A program made the translations under genes and the position numbers. Under the pieces are notes generated by a model. That model had not been told where the DNA came from and did no database searches. It saw only the letters and a program-made list of their open reading frames with translations. A stretch of 64,000 bases of DNA from Dipteronia dyeriana (Eukaryota > Streptophyta > Magnoliopsida > Sapindales > Sapindaceae), in NCBI GenBank assembly GCA_032871835.1, contig CM065301.1:82554069-82618068 (forward strand), given 5' to 3'. Position 1 is the stretch's first letter. The number at the start of each line of letters is the position of its first letter. This document shows, piece after piece, positions 46,156-59,056 of the stretch.

Positions 46156-49100
46156 GTGTTATTGACTTGCAGTGTAGATCCTGATGGCCTAGAGAACTAC
46201 TTCATCTTTAGGGTGCATAATTGTGGGGAGTTTAATGGAAAGTTGGATAACTATATTGGGGAACATTTTTTTTTTTACTATGTTAGTTTAGAGGAGTTAT
46301 CTTTGATGGACATTGATGATATTGCCATCAAACTGGGGTATAAACTGCCCGTGGGGTGTTCGATTGGGGTGGAAGGGTATGGAGAGCCCTTTAGCATAGG
46401 GAATGATCAACAATTGATGTGGTTTCATATGGAATTCCTCATAATAGAGTGGTATATCTGTATATTGAGCCTATAGTCCCATTGTAGGAAGTCAAAGGGA
46501 ATGAATTGATTCCATCCCAGTAACCAGAGTCTCAGTATCAAAACTATGAAGAAGCTGTTGATGACAATGGGGCAGAAGTTGATGATGACAATGGGCAAAA
46601 ATGATATTGAGGTGCATGGGCTTGTTGATGATAAGCATAGGCATACTAGTGATAAGCATGGACCTGATTCTGTTGATTATGGGACTACTAGTGTTTATCA
46701 TGGGGTTGTAGGTGTTGAGCCTAGGTCTGCTGGTTTTTATTATGAAGCTACTGGTGTTGATCATGGGGATGCTTGTTTTGATTATAGAGCTATTGGTGTT
46801 GATCATGGGGCTGCTGATGTTGAGCCTAGGTCTACTGACGTTGATCATGGGCCAACTAGGGTTAATAAAGAGGGTGACAACGAATTGACTAGAGAAGCTG
46901 CTGAGAGAGATAAAGGTAAATAGGTAGTAGAAGAGTCAGATAATGTTGAGCCTGAGGAACTTGTAGAATCTGATTATGAGCAAGAACCAAAAGACTTAGC
47001 AGCTGATACTTATGTGTTTTCTACAATGTATTGGGATGCCTTACAAGTCCCAAATCTACCACGTGTGGAATGTTTAGATGGATCTGATATTTATGATGGA
47101 TCAGATGAACTGAAGAGCTTGTAATGATCAGATGGTGAGGAGGTAAAAGGAGGACCAATTAGGAAGTTCATCAATAGAGGTTACCATGAATTCAATCCAA
47201 GTCGTGACATGCAGGATCCAGTTTTAAAGTTTGTATGAATTTGGTAGTGCTGGAATTTTTAGAAAGGTTGTCAGGGCACATGATGTGAAACAAATGAGGA
47301 ATTTTAAGTTTGCTAAAAGTGACCTTAACAAGGTTAGAGCAGTATGCAAGTCAGAGGGATGCAAGCGGTCTATCTTAGTTAGGGGATTACAAGACTTTAA
47401 AGATTAAGACTTTAATGGATGAACACACATGTCCTATGAGTTTTAAGAACACGTTTGTTAACTCCAAAATCATAGCTGAGAAGTATGTAGGTCAATTGAG
47501 GGCTAACCCAGATTGGAACTTTGTTGGAATGTTTGAACGATTGAGGACAGACACTAATGTGGATGTTTCCTGATGACAATATCACCGTGCTAGAAATAAT
47601 GCTAAACATATGATCGAATATGCTGTTAATGAGCAATACTCCAAGCTTTGAGAGTATGGTGTAGAGCTTAAAAGGATGAACCCATGCGCTTCAGTTACCT
47701 TCAAGCGTTCACAACAACAGGGTCATGAAAATCCAAGGTTTCAAAGGCTATACATTTTTCTAGATACTTTTAAGAAGAGATGAAAAGAATGAAGTATGCC
47801 ACTTTTAGGTTTGGATGGCTATTTTGTCGATGGTTATCACATAGGCCAGCTTTTGATGACAGCTATTGGGGTTGATCCAAATAACCAGGTGTAAAGACAC
47901 ACGGACTTGGTATCTGGAGCAATTGGCTGTTGATTTAGGAATTAACAACTCTTTTGGTGTTGTATGGATTAGTGACAAACAAAATAGCTTAATAAATGCC
48001 ATTGGAGATTTTTTTACAAATTCTAAACATAGATTTTGTGTCAAGCATTTCTACAAAAATTTCAAAGTCCAATATAAAGGGTTACTGCTAATACAGATTT
48101 TGTGGAGTATTGCAAAATCTATTACTGAACAAGAGTAAGCATTTTAAGTTGTTTTATCTAATAGTATGCTTAATATTTTAAGGTTTCTATCTTGCTTAAC
48201 ATCATTTCTTTTTCACCTGACTGATTTACAGTGTATGGAGAGGATACAGAGTAAGAGCAATGTTGTATATTAGTGGCTAGTTAGCAAAGATCCTATTTAC
48301 TGGTCAAGGGCCTTCTTCAAAGACACTGCATTGTGTGACATGTTATGTAATAACATGTGTGAAGCTTTCAACTCAACAATAATACAAGCTCGTAACAAGC
48401 AAGTTATCATTATAATGAAGATGATCATAAACTATTTGATGGTAATGCTAGTAAGGAAAAGATCTGAAGTGGAGAAGTCGCAGCATGAAAAAGAGCCAAA
48501 AGTTTTCAGGTTTGTTTTGTGTACATTATTTTTTGTTATAATACACTTAATGTTTTTTCTTATGCCCTGCTTAATGTTTTTTCTTATGCTTAATGTATTC
48601 AGATTTGTTGAGAAGGTTAAGAAAAAGAGTTGCTTATATTACCCAGTGTACAATGGAAACTACAAATATCAAGTCACGAGTCGTGGAGAAGATCAATTTG
48701 TGGTTGACATCGACAAGAAAACTTATGCATGCAAGAAGTGGCAGCTTATAGGGATTCCGTGTATACATGGAATGGCTGCCCTATTAAGCTCTAACCGTGA
48801 CCCTATTGACTTCATAGACAACAAGTACAAGAAGACAATCTTTCTAAAGGCATCAATGGGACAAACATGTGGCTAAAAACCAATGACAAACCTATACAAT
48901 GTCTAGATTTCAAGAAACAAATGAGTAGGCCAAAGAAGGCAATGACTTTACACTCTGATGAGGTTCGAGTAGGAGGAAAAACTAAGATGAAGAGGAATTA
49001 CCTTGTGGATAGGTGTGGGAAATGTGGCCTAGATGGGCACAACAGAGCTACTTGTGACAAAAGGGCAGGAAGTAACGGAGATGGGACTGAAAGTGTTGTA

Positions 49101-49238
49101 GGGATTGAAGGTGGGAATCAACCTGTTGAAGGAACTCATGGTGTTGTTGGGACTCAAGGTGAGAGTGAAGTTGTTGAACCAAGACAAAGGAAAAAAAAAC
49201 AAAGACCAAGATGTAGATTGTTATGTGTTGTTTGATGA
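46156..49238 (+). pseudogene. MuDR-type (MULE) transposase, decayed
   Basis: Pieces in family order. N-terminal PB1-like segment at 46173-46440 (FRVHNCGEFNGKLDNYIGEH). An acidic region with a 7-residue repeat. DNA-binding part at about 47260-47480 (FKFAKSDLNKVRAVCKSEGC). Catalytic domain: first Asp in GLDGYFVDGYHIGQLL (about 47810), second in WISDKQNSLINAI with CVKHFYKNF (47960-48060), Glu in NNMCEAFNS (48343-48371). SWIM-type region at 48725-48790 (YACKKWQLIGIPCIHGMAAL) with Tyr where the first Cys is usual. CCHC knuckle CGKCGLDGHNRATC (49016-49057). Likely introns at about 48134-48231 and 48515-48602. Stops and frame changes lie at about 47121, 47238, 47407, 47570 and 47894. Confidence 0.88.
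46669..46857 (+). repeat. 21-bp repeat encoding a heptapeptide (9 units)
   Basis: Nine in-frame units of the type GVDHGAA, with alternates GVEPRSA. It lies in the linker between the N-terminal and DNA-binding parts of the transposase. Confidence 0.85.
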
Positions 49239-49239
49239 A

Positions 49240-50516
49240 ATTACTGAAGTTGTGCTATGGATTCTTGCTTTTGATATTTTGTGGTTGTAATCTGAATGTG
49301 GTTGATGAAATGAATCAGAGATCATATTAAATATGCTTGTTTGCTTTTGTACTGTCAAGTGATGGTAGACCTTAAACAAAAACTGTGTACAATGTGTTTG
49401 CTTTTCCTAGGTGGTGTACAATGTGTTTAACAAATTGTCATTATATTCAAATGCCATGGACAAAATTAGTTGTCATTATATTCGTAGGAATTGTTCACAA
49501 CAGATTCATTCAACAAAACAATATAACCATACCTTAACATAAAACATAGAAATTTGTTATAGAAGTAACCAGTTACATATTTTCCAGCAACTTTTTCCCA
49601 AAAAAACAAAATCCCTATTGCTAAAACAAAAACAGATAACCAATTTCTTCTCATTTGTCGTGCGTAACTAAATTCTTCATTAATAATAATTGCTGATACA
49701 TATGTATAGCTTCTATCATTGCCTTCAAAAATGTTTGTTTCCGACAATCTCATCTCAAGCTCTCATATTCTTCTAAGCAATTTAGGAATAATTATTTTCG
49801 ACTTTGCACACATCGGAGGGTCATATCATCTGAATAATCCACAATTTACATCTCCCTAACAAGCAAAAAAAAAAATACAAGAAAAATTCGATAATATTTC
49901 ATACACAAATCGTGTTTAATTTCATGCCAACCTCAACACCCACATACTCGAAAATTAGAGCAACCCCAGAAACGTCTTTCCAGGTTTGAATCTGTCCAAA
50001 ATGTGAAACGCCTCACCGATGTTCCACAAAGACACTTTGGGTACAAGTCCCCAATATCCAAGCCATCATTCATGTTTGCCCAAGCAAAGTGGAACAACCA
50101 ATGATGTTTTCGACGAGGAAAAATTACAAAGATGAAGTTTCAACAACCAACAAACTGACACCGAGCAAAAATGACGAAGATGAAACCTCAACACTAAGAA
50201 GCTTTTGAAGACGAAGGTTCAACAACCAAGATGCATGAAGCTTTCGAAGACAAGCTTTGGAAAAATTTGATTTGTTCATGTTGTTAATTTAGGGCAATAT
50301 ATTAAAGCCGTTGAAATCTGATATTTCAGCTTTGCCCTTATGTACAAACAAACGTGAGGAGCACATGACAAAGATATGGACGGAAAGGAAGTTCGTCACT
50401 ATTCCTTGAGCTATTACCAATATATCAAAATTCAGAGGGCTTAATGCCTAAAAAAAATATTCAGGGGGCAACTTGCTACATCTCGTATTATTTAAGGGCA
50501 TTCATGCAATTAAGCC
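49240..50516 (+). mobile_element. 3' part of the MULE with a recognisable terminal inverted repeat
   Basis: After the transposase remnant the sequence is non-coding. The last ~250 bp, ending tcatgcaattaagcc at 50516, resembles plant MULE ends (inverted: GGCTTAATTGCATGAATGCC). A matching left end was not found between 44700 and 46150, so the element is broken or its left end is too diverged. Confidence 0.6.
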
Positions 50517-50793
50517 TTATTAATAATAAAATGTGTTAAAACTAAGTATATTTATTTTATTAAGGATGATATGACTTTTAAAAAAAAAATGAGTGCTTAT
50601 AATATTAGTTTAATTTTATATTTTATATTTTATATATGATATTGTAAATTATTCAAAAACATTAATGGAAGAAAAAATGAAATGTAAAATGAAATGTTTA
50701 ATGAAACTTAGGGTTCAGGTTCAAGGCTCAGGGTTCGGGGTTATGGGTTCGGAGTTTGGGATTCAATACACTATATAAGATGTAGTTGGTCCA
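50517..50793. other. Short AT-rich spacer
   Basis: No gene. It contains degenerate gggttcggggttatgggttc repeats at about 50707-50760. Confidence 0.5.
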
Positions 50794-50857
50794 TGTTGGG
50801 GTTTATGCACTAAAGCTTGTAATTTGTAAATGTAAATGAATATTAATAAAAGAAGTT

Positions 50858-52144
50858 GTGATGTAGGCGGAAGCAATTTGAAGCAGGAAATTCACACACT
50901 TACACGAGCAACAAGCTTTGTCGTCCCTGACTCCCTGTTGATTCAAAGAATACCAGGAAAAAGAATAATTCGAGAGCAAAAGCTCAATCACGAATTTTAT
51001 TTCACTAAAAACCGATTTTCAAACCCTAATAGATTCTATTAAATAGAGAACGAAATAAACTCCTAGACTCTTAAAACCACTCGATCAAATCAAAAAAAGA
51101 ACCCTGGGTAATACTAAACAACTTAAAAGAAAAATCCAAATATAATCTCATTCGAAAAAGGAAATAAAAACCCTAATTGTCGCGCAAGTAACTTAAAGTG
51201 CCCGAACGACAAACTAAATGACCTTTTTTGGGCTTTTCCTAGGCCTAATCACGAGAATCAAAGTTTTGTGATGAATTGTAAAGAACGTCTTGGGCGTTCC
51301 GAAAATATATTATAATATTAATTTCGAGCCTGTATGAAAAAGTTGTACCCCTGTGAAGTTAGGCCCGTTATGGGTGCTCCAAGCGACCCAAAAACGAAAG
51401 TGAAACCTGCGATGCATCATCCTTTCCCAGCTGAAAAGAATTCGACAGCGAATTCGATCACAAATTTGACCCCTCCTCATCCTCTGAAGACGTATCACCA
51501 TGATATGGAATGAGATGTTTTACATTGAACACATCAGCTGTCCGAATCTGGCTTGGCAACTTCAAACGATATGTATTGGAGTTAATCTTCTCGATGATCT
51601 CGACAGGACCAATCTTGCGAGCTGAGAGCTTATTATACTCGCCTACAGTGAAGCAATCTTTGGTCAACACTGCCCAAACAAAATCACCGATATCAAAGTC
51701 AACCAAACGTCTCTTCTCATCTGCTTCCCATTTATACCGAGCACTAGATTCCAACAAATTCTACTGAGTCTTCTCATGAATTTCTCACAGATGAACTGTG
51801 AAATCTTTTACCTTTCGATGGATTTTGGTATTGTTTGGCAGAGTTGCTAAGTCAAGAGAACCTCGTGGAATGAAACCATAGATCACTTCGAACGGACTTA
51901 ACTTGGAGCTACGGTTCATAACATGGTTATGGGTGAATTATGCTTGCCTAAGCTTTTAATCCCATGTCTTTAACTGATCACCCACCTGACTACGAAGTAA
52001 GTTACCTAATGACTTGTTCACCATTTCAGTTTGCCCATCGGTTTGAGGAAGGTAGGTTGTACTGAAATTCAACTTAGTACTCATCATCTTCCACAAACTG
52101 TGCCAGAAGTGGCTTGAACAATATGAACGCCATCCTTCTTCCAC
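50858..52144 (-). mobile_element. Ty3/gypsy fragment (3' LTR plus integrase end)
   Basis: Minus-strand fragment made of an LTR at 50859-51462 (TGTGATCG...CTACATCA in element orientation), a polypurine tract at 51463-51480, and the integrase C-terminal part at 51458-52144 ([49 protein letters not shown]), with a frame change and stops. It is a different lineage from the Tat elements. A 10-bp direct repeat, AAAAGAAGTT, flanks it (50848-50857, 52145-52154), although the right end is a truncation inside integrase. Confidence 0.75.
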
Positions 52145-52937
52145 AAAAGAAGTTAGGATTTATTGTTTGTTATAGAATCGATGGTACTTAATGGAAAAGA
52201 TATAATTAGAGGGGTATAACAAACTTTATGACCCAGCTCATATTATGAACTACTTATGAATGATCATATCATATGTAATAACTATATCGATAGACACTGA
52301 ATTTTGGTTTGTGTAAAAACATCTACAGCTACAAGAGTGCAGCCTCGATTTTTTTGTGGTGTAACTCCGATGTTAATAATCATGAAATATTAATTAGAGA
52401 GTTTAATTGATTTTTCTAAGGATTATTGGAGCTCAAGACTGTGAGTTCATTAGGTCCCCTTACTAGCCCAGAACGTTGAAGGTAACGAGGGTCACAGTTA
52501 ATTAATTAGATTGCCCAATTAATTGTGTTACAAAAGTGACATATATTTATTCATGGAATTAATTAAATGATGAGATTATTTAATTAATATATTAATAATT
52601 AAATGAATTAAATAATTAGATTATTTAATCAATAAATTAATAAGTGAGAATTATTAATTGGAGGTTATATGTTCGAACCGTTACTGAGACAAAGGATAAA
52701 ATAATAAGATTATTTTATTTTCTAACTAGGTCAAGTGTTCAAGTCTTAGTGAACTAGGGTTATGTGGAATTTGAAATCATATACTACCTTGAGCAATAAA
52801 ATGCTAATTATCTTATTTGAAATAGGAATAGTATCTTGTTTTTAAAAAAATATATAAAGATATTTTTTTTATTAAAAACAAAAATAAAAGCACAACTATC
52901 AAGAAAACGTTGAAACAACAACATAAAAAAAGCATAA

Positions 52938-53353
52938 AATTATCTCCAATGCATATGCCAATATCAATGCTAAATTTGACATAAAAAATAGTAAAATACT
53001 ATATTTGGTACATCATTTTAGTATCGTACTCCAATGCATAACTCTATTTAAAATGTTATTTTTTTATTATTTAAAATTATAAAATTCAGCAATTAATGCA
53101 TTCAATATAGTTATACAATGACATTTTTGTTATTAAAAAAATAGTATTTATTGTTGTGAAAAATTTGGCATATGTTATTCTTTGTGTTAAACTTTTATGC
53201 CAAATTTGGCACAAAGAATAACATATGTCAAATTTAACACAACATTTGACATTGCATTTTAAATTTGACATTGCATTGAAGCATGCTTTTTTTTTCGCTT
53301 TATACCAAATTATAGTATTAGCACATTCAAATAGTATTGCATTGGAGATGCTC
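52938..53353. mobile_element. PIF/Harbinger-type MITE, copy 2
   Basis: Ends aattatctccaatgca and (inverted) gagcatctccaatgca, with TAA duplicated at 52935-52937 and 53354-53356. The 416-bp body has inverted caaatttggcacaaagaata/ttggcatatgttattctttg arms near 53162-53230. It is the same family as 37983-38454 and sits in the Copia LTR. Confidence 0.75.
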
Positions 53354-53725
53354 TAAGGGGCGGCCAATAAAAAGGTTTTTATTTTTTTATTTTTTTTTGT
53401 TCTTTATTATTCAAGTAGCCGAATTCTCTATAAACAAAGCAAAAGTTGTTTTGTATGTTTTCTTCAACCTCCATACAACTTCCTGAAGCCCGTGACGTGC
53501 CTACACGCAGTTGTCGGAATCTAGGAGATATCGAGGAAGATCTGGTGGTACAAATCGGGAATCTATATCAAGAAGTGAAAGAACGAAGGAGTTTACCTGT
53601 AGGTATGATTTCGAATCCTACATTTTATTTATTCGTATATATCGTACACGGCTTTAAAGTCGCTTAAACAATATTTTTAAAAAGTTTTAAAATCCCTTCC
53701 GATGTACGACTCTAGGGCTTTCAAT

Positions 53726-53740
53726 TGGTATCAGAGTCTA
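53726..53740 (+). other. Primer-binding site of the Copia element
   Basis: TGGTATCAGAGTCTA, two bases after the LTR, is the usual initiator Met-tRNA primer site of plant Copia elements. Confidence 0.85.
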
Positions 53741-55984
53741 GTTTTATATATTCGAATAAATCATTATTTGTTCTTGATTAATTGCATGTATATATGTGTA
53801 AGCACAATCTATTGAATGAATGGGGTTTTAATTTTTTATTTAAAACATGATTGATCGTTAATTGTATGGTACGGTGAATTTTAGGGTTTTAGATATTATA
53901 TATAATATTTTTTCTGATATAATATTAATTCCATTTGTTGTTTTGTTGTAATTTGTTTTTTATTGATGTATTACGGCGAGGAACAATGATCTGGAACATG
54001 ATGCACCAACATACCATTTTATGGATTGTGATGCGATTGCGACTTTGCGTGATAAACTGCATGCAATGGTTGCTTGCATGCGCAACACGTGCAAAATATC
54101 AGCATTGATACACATGCACAAGTGATGCGCACAACACCACTGCACCACAATATTGTTATGTGTATGTGAAAAGCCGTAACAACACACAATTGGTATATCA
54201 TATGTGCAAAGCCACAACCCGCGTGCATTTCACACATGCGCAACAATGCACTACTGCCAGGGCCGACCCATAATGGGATCAAACCCAACCATTTACTGAA
54301 GCCCCCAAATGCTCAAATCAATTTCTTCTTATTTTAAGATCTCACTGTCTCAATTTTTATTAATATCATTAAATGGATTGGGCCTCAAAATGCCTAGAGA
54401 CGGCTCTGACTACTGTAACATGCAGTTGTTGTGCATTTGTGAAGCGGTCATGCACGCCTAAGTGTAATGCTTCAACGTGCAGCTTGCGTGTCTCTCATGC
54501 ATGGGCAGCAACTGTCGCATATGTTTTTCTTTTCTTTTCACGCAAGCAGCAGCAGCCGCATGTGCTGAACACGCAAGCGTTGCAAGTCTGCAAAGCGGTC
54601 CATACACGTGAACGTGGCCACACACGTAATGCGCTAAGGCAGCACGTTTGCAAGCGCTAGGGCTCTGTTTATGTGAGCACAATTTGGGTCTATTTTGGGA
54701 ATTCTCGAGCCTTCGAAAAATATTAGAGTAACATTTAGGCTTTAAGGGATTTAATACATGAGATGGATCCATCTAAAATAAATTAAGTTGGACTTGATTT
54801 TTGAGCCTGAAAACGCAAAAGATTCAGAAGACAATACTTGAAGATTATGGAATTACAGGAAGACCAAGAAATGTCTTGGATAATTTTTTGTAATTAGATT
54901 TTTTTTTTAAGTAAGATAAACTCATCGTACTCAGTCAATTAATGTATGCTTTTATTATGAGATAATTAAAGTATTGTCGTGCATACACATGCCATATAGA
55001 TTAGTAATGTTTACACATACATTTTTTTTTATTAAATGTCATACATACATAATAGCCTATCATATTATGTGTTTTTTTTTAAAAAAAATTGATTAATAAA
55101 ATTGGTAATTCACATAATGAGCTATTAGTTGGGTCCTTTTATTATTATTATGATTAATTTGATTAAGAGCCTAATAATAATTGGACTGAAAAATATATTT
55201 AGTTTTAATAGTTAAAACTTGGTAAATCACATTATTAATTCTAGTCTTAGTAAATTGGTTTACATAGATTAGAATTAGATTAATAAACTAGATTTTTTAT
55301 TTGTTAAAAAATCGAATAGTTTTATAATTAGTTTAAAGAATGAGATTCTACTAATTTACTAAAATGCCCTAGACACTTAGAATTCATTAGCTGTTAATTC
55401 TTAGTATAATCTGCATTAATAAATGAAAATCTTAACCGTAAAATAGTGAGTGGGAGAAGGATATATGACATTATATCTCACAGTCTCCATCATTAGTTTA
55501 ACACCGTGAGATTCAAGTGGGGCATCGAGGCGGCTTTGTTTTTGTTCTCTCTAAGAATCAATACCAAGGTTGACTTCCGAACGGATAGGATTTCGGAGTG
55601 TATTTTGGGATTGATTGACCTTAAGGCAGCAATTCTCAAGTTAAGCTTAAGATATCTGAAATGGTAGGTTACACTCACAAGGTTTTAATTAAATTAATTA
55701 ATTATAAACCTCACTGAATTAAACGATGGTTGAATGACAGAGGAATAAGAGTTATTTTGGTATATCATTTGATTGAGAATGTCTCGATTCAACATGCAAG
55801 AATTTGACCTACCGTAAGGTGACACTTGCTTATGGTATGTTGGATTGTCGTGGCGTAAAAATGGTTTTTAGGGATTTTCTTGTTCATTAAATATGTTAAT
55901 GCATCATATTTAATTTTATGCAAAACAAAAACTTGAGAATTAAATGTGTGGTTGAATGAATTCTTTATTTATGTTTTTCCAGCA
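53741..55984 (+). other. Long leader of the Copia element
   Basis: A 2.2-kb non-coding stretch between PBS and gag. About 53980-54660 is GC-richer, with many tgcatgc/gcgcaac motifs, and contains an hAT MITE. No coding frame is supported. Confidence 0.5.
54258..54408. mobile_element. Short hAT-type MITE
   Basis: 151 bp with ends cagggccgaccc and (inverted) cagagccgtctc, flanked by an 8-bp duplication ACTACTGC/ACTACTGT (54250-54257, 54409-54416), one base changed. Confidence 0.65.
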
Positions 55985-56450
55985 ATGTCTTCTGCACTAT
56001 TACAAATCCTTGCTAATGATAAATTAACCCGGAAAAACTATACTAAGTGGAAAAATAATATCAATCCAATATTGGTAACAAAAGACCTAAAATTCGTGCT
56101 AACGGAGGAATGTCCTCCAGAGCCTGCTGCTAATGCCACACGAAATGTTTGTGAGGCATACCAGAAATGGATCTTAGCTGATGAGAAGGTGCGAACATAT
56201 CTGTTAGCTAGTTGACAGAAGTACGTTACAAAGCACGAAGAAATGACTACATCATTTGAAGTCATGGAGCCATTGCAGGCTACGTTCGGGTAACCTTCTA
56301 AGCAAAAGCGGCACGAAGTTGTTCGTTTCGCAATGCTTGCTCGGTTGAAGGACGGTGCATCTGTTCAGGAACATGTCCTGAACATGATATCCTACTTTAA
56401 CACAGTTGAGGTCAATGGCAGACTGAACTAGAGGAGGGGGCTTTCTCAAT
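55985..56450 (+). pseudogene. Gag of the Copia element
   Basis: Starts MSSALLQILANDKLTRKNYT. It continues with LKFVLTEECPPEPAANATRN and, past a stop at about 56213-56215, with RHEVVRFAMLARLKDG and VQEHVLNMISYFNTVEVNG, matching the UBN2-type gag of plant Copia elements. The nucleocapsid knuckle and protease are not recognisable in 56450-56590, so that part is deleted or decayed. Confidence 0.85.
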
Positions 56451-56586
56451 GCACGTTAGGTCGAGGGATGTCGTGTCAGCAAGAGCAGTGAGAGTAGTTA
56501 GACTTCATTTTAATGGTTGTTTTATTATTTTGAACATTGTTTATTGTATTTCTGGATTTATTAGAAATTTAATTTCAGTATCCTAG

Positions 56587-58165
56587 TTGTTGGATCAATT
56601 TTTTTCAATTTCTTTTAACGATAAATTAGTTATTATTTCTAGAAATGGATTAAATATTTGTTCAGGTTTAAATGAAACCAACTTGTATGTTTTAAGACCA
56701 TTAATTTATACATCATTGCTCAATGCTGAATTGTTTAAAGCTGAAAAACATAAAACAAAACGACAAAAAATTTCTCTAGGTAATGAAATGTATCTATGAC
56801 ATCTAAGACTTGGCCATATTAATCTTGACATGATAGATAGACTCGTTAAAAACGGGCATATAGCTAAGGAACCACTAGAGCTTTACTGGAAAAGGACCAA
56901 TAGACCTTTTATTGGAAAAGGACTTAGAGCTAAGGAATCACTAGAGCTTATACATTCAAACGTCTGGAGACCAATAATGTTAAAGCAATGGGTGGTTATA
57001 AGTATTACGTCACATTTATAGATGACTACTCTAGATACGGTTATGTTTACCTAATGCAACAGAAGTCAGAAACTTTTAAAAAGTTTAAAGAATTCCAAGC
57101 TGAAGTTAAGAACCAATTAAGCAAGACTATCAAGGCTCTACGATCGGATCGTTGAGGTGAGCATCTTGACGAAGAGTTTAAAGACTGCTTGGTTGAACAT
57201 GGGATCATATCCCAAGTCATAAGTCTTGGAACACCACAACAGAATGGTGTTACGGAGAGGAGAAATATAACTCTAATAGAACTGGTGAGATCTATGAATA
57301 GTTTCTCACAATTACCAAATTCCTTTTGGGGATATGCACTATAAACAGCGGCCTACATTTTGAATGTAATTCCATCCAAATCTGTTCCTAAGACTTCCCT
57401 AGAAATATGGAATGGGCGTAAAGCTAGTTTGCGACATTTTTGCTTATGGGGGTGCCCAGTACATGTGTTGAACTACAAAATTGGAAAGCTAGACCCAAAG
57501 TCTATGGTCTGCTTGTTTGTTGGTTATTCCAAAGAGAATAGAGATGATACTTCTATAGTCATGAATAGAACAAAGTACTTGTATCGATAAATGCAACGTT
57601 TCTTGAGTATAACTATATGACTGATCATAATCTCGAAGCAAAATTGTATTAAATGTAATGAAGTCTGGTATGACCAGTGCTCAGTCAATAAGAGTTGTTG
57701 ATCCATTAACATTTGACAGTCAGATGATTCATAGTCAGGATACACTACCGCCTAGACATAGTGGGAGGGTTGTATGACAACCTGAACGCTATTTGGGTAT
57801 TGGAGAGGGACGAGATGTAGTCACTAATGATACTGTGAATGATCCACTGACATTTAAAAATATAATGGAAGATCCTGACAAAGAGGAATGGCTTGAAGCC
57901 ATGAATTTTAAGATGGAATCCATGTACTCCAACTCAATATGAGAACTTATAGACTTACCATATAGGATAAAACCCATAGGTTGTAAGTGGATCTACAAGA
58001 GAAAGAGAAGAGTAGACCGAAAGGTAGAGACCTTCAAAGCAAGGCTAGTGGCAAAGGGTTATACCCAAAAGGAGATGGTCAATTATGAAAAGACCTTCTC
58101 GCTAGTAACTATGTTTAAGTGTATTCAGATTCTCTTATCTATTGCTGCTTATTTTGATTACAAAG
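56587..58165 (+). pseudogene. Integrase and start of RT of the Copia element
   Basis: A GAG-pre-integrase region (HLRLGHINLDMIDRLVKNGH) is followed by an integrase core over several frames: FIDDYSRYGYVYLMQ (about 57016-57060), TIKALRSDR followed by a stop where Gly-Gly-Glu is expected (about 57153), and GTPQQNGVTERRN (57230-57265). A C-terminal segment follows (ASLRHFCLWGCPVHVLNYK ... MVCLFVGYSKENR, 57420-57540). RT begins at about 57885 (WLEAMNFKMESMYSNS, KARLVAKGYTQKE) and is cut at the array boundary. Stops are frequent. Confidence 0.85.
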
Positions 58166-58921
58166 AGCATAATATGGAATATAAATTAAAATAATACTGA
58201 CCCATTTCTAAGATCTTCAGAGACATTGTCTTCAAAACCGAATTTCACCCAGTTAATGTCCAAACCTCACCTCTTTCGAAACCAAATTTTACCCAGCCAA
58301 TGACCAAACCTAATTTTTCATCTACTCAATATTTAATGACTCAAAAAACTCCTTTCCAATATTTAATGACTCAGAAATTTAGACATTTCCACAATTAAAT
58401 AATCAAATAAATCTAAAGCCAACTATTTTAAAAGATTAAGCAAACCTAATAAGTGAGATTCTCATTTAGATTAATGAACATATATTACCAAAAATATGAA
58501 ATCTTCATTGAATCGAAGCACACCAGAAAGATGGTACAGATACGAATTGGTATGCATATACAAAGAAGTATAGAATGAGGCACACGTACCTAAAACGGAG
58601 TCGAGCTGGAGATATTGGACTGGATCAACTAACTTTTGGTGATTAACCAATGTCCAGTGTGCTCCAATTTTGACGACGTCAGCGTGCTGTTCTGACCGAG
58701 AAGATTCGAAGGCTCGACGATTGCTGGATATCGACTACGATGCCGATGTCGCGATGAAGAAGTTACGGTTGGGCAGGTATGGACGTTGGAGACAGAAGAT
58801 GGGCAGCCAGATGAATAGGGATTTTAGAGCATATAGAGTTAAATTGATTTCAATGATTTAAAAGGGCAAGAAGGTCATTTTAGGGTATTTTTACAAAATA
58901 TTTGGATATCAAGGTATTGTG

Positions 58922-59056
58922 GCTTGGGGATTAGGGCTTGGGGCTTAAGGCTTAGGGCAGAAAGGTCATTTTAGGCTATTTATGCAAATTATTTGGATTT
59001 CAAGGTATTGTGGCTTGGGGTTTAGGGCTTCGGGCTTCGGGCTTAGGGCTTAGGGC
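58922..59056. repeat. Telomere-like CTTAGGG run, copy 1 of array
   Basis: Degenerate ggcttag/ttagggc heptamers (plant telomere is TTTAGGG). Related runs lie at about 59955-60000, 61593-61775 (the longest) and 62516-62620. Confidence 0.75.

Larger units (their letters stand above)
50794..53723 (+). repeat. 5' LTR of the Copia element (with insertions)
   Basis: TGTTGGGGTTTATGC...GGGCTTTCA. It holds a gypsy fragment (50858-52144) and a MITE (52938-53353), leaving about 1.2 kb of LTR. The part at 52190-52560 is clearly related to the solo LTR at 15669-17693. Confidence 0.75.
50794..58165 (+). mobile_element. Truncated Copia retrotransposon
   Basis: A 5' LTR (50794-53723), a PBS, a long leader, gag, integrase and the start of RT run in order on the plus strand. 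The element ends inside RT at about 58165 where the tandem array begins, so there is no 3' LTR or RNase H. It is host to three later insertions: a gypsy fragment, a Harbinger MITE and an hAT MITE. Confidence 0.85.

Noticed and set aside
54019..54772. Cys-rich frames in the Copia leader
   Set aside because: They overlap on both strands, contain an inserted MITE, and match no recognised protein. They reflect biased word use in the leader.
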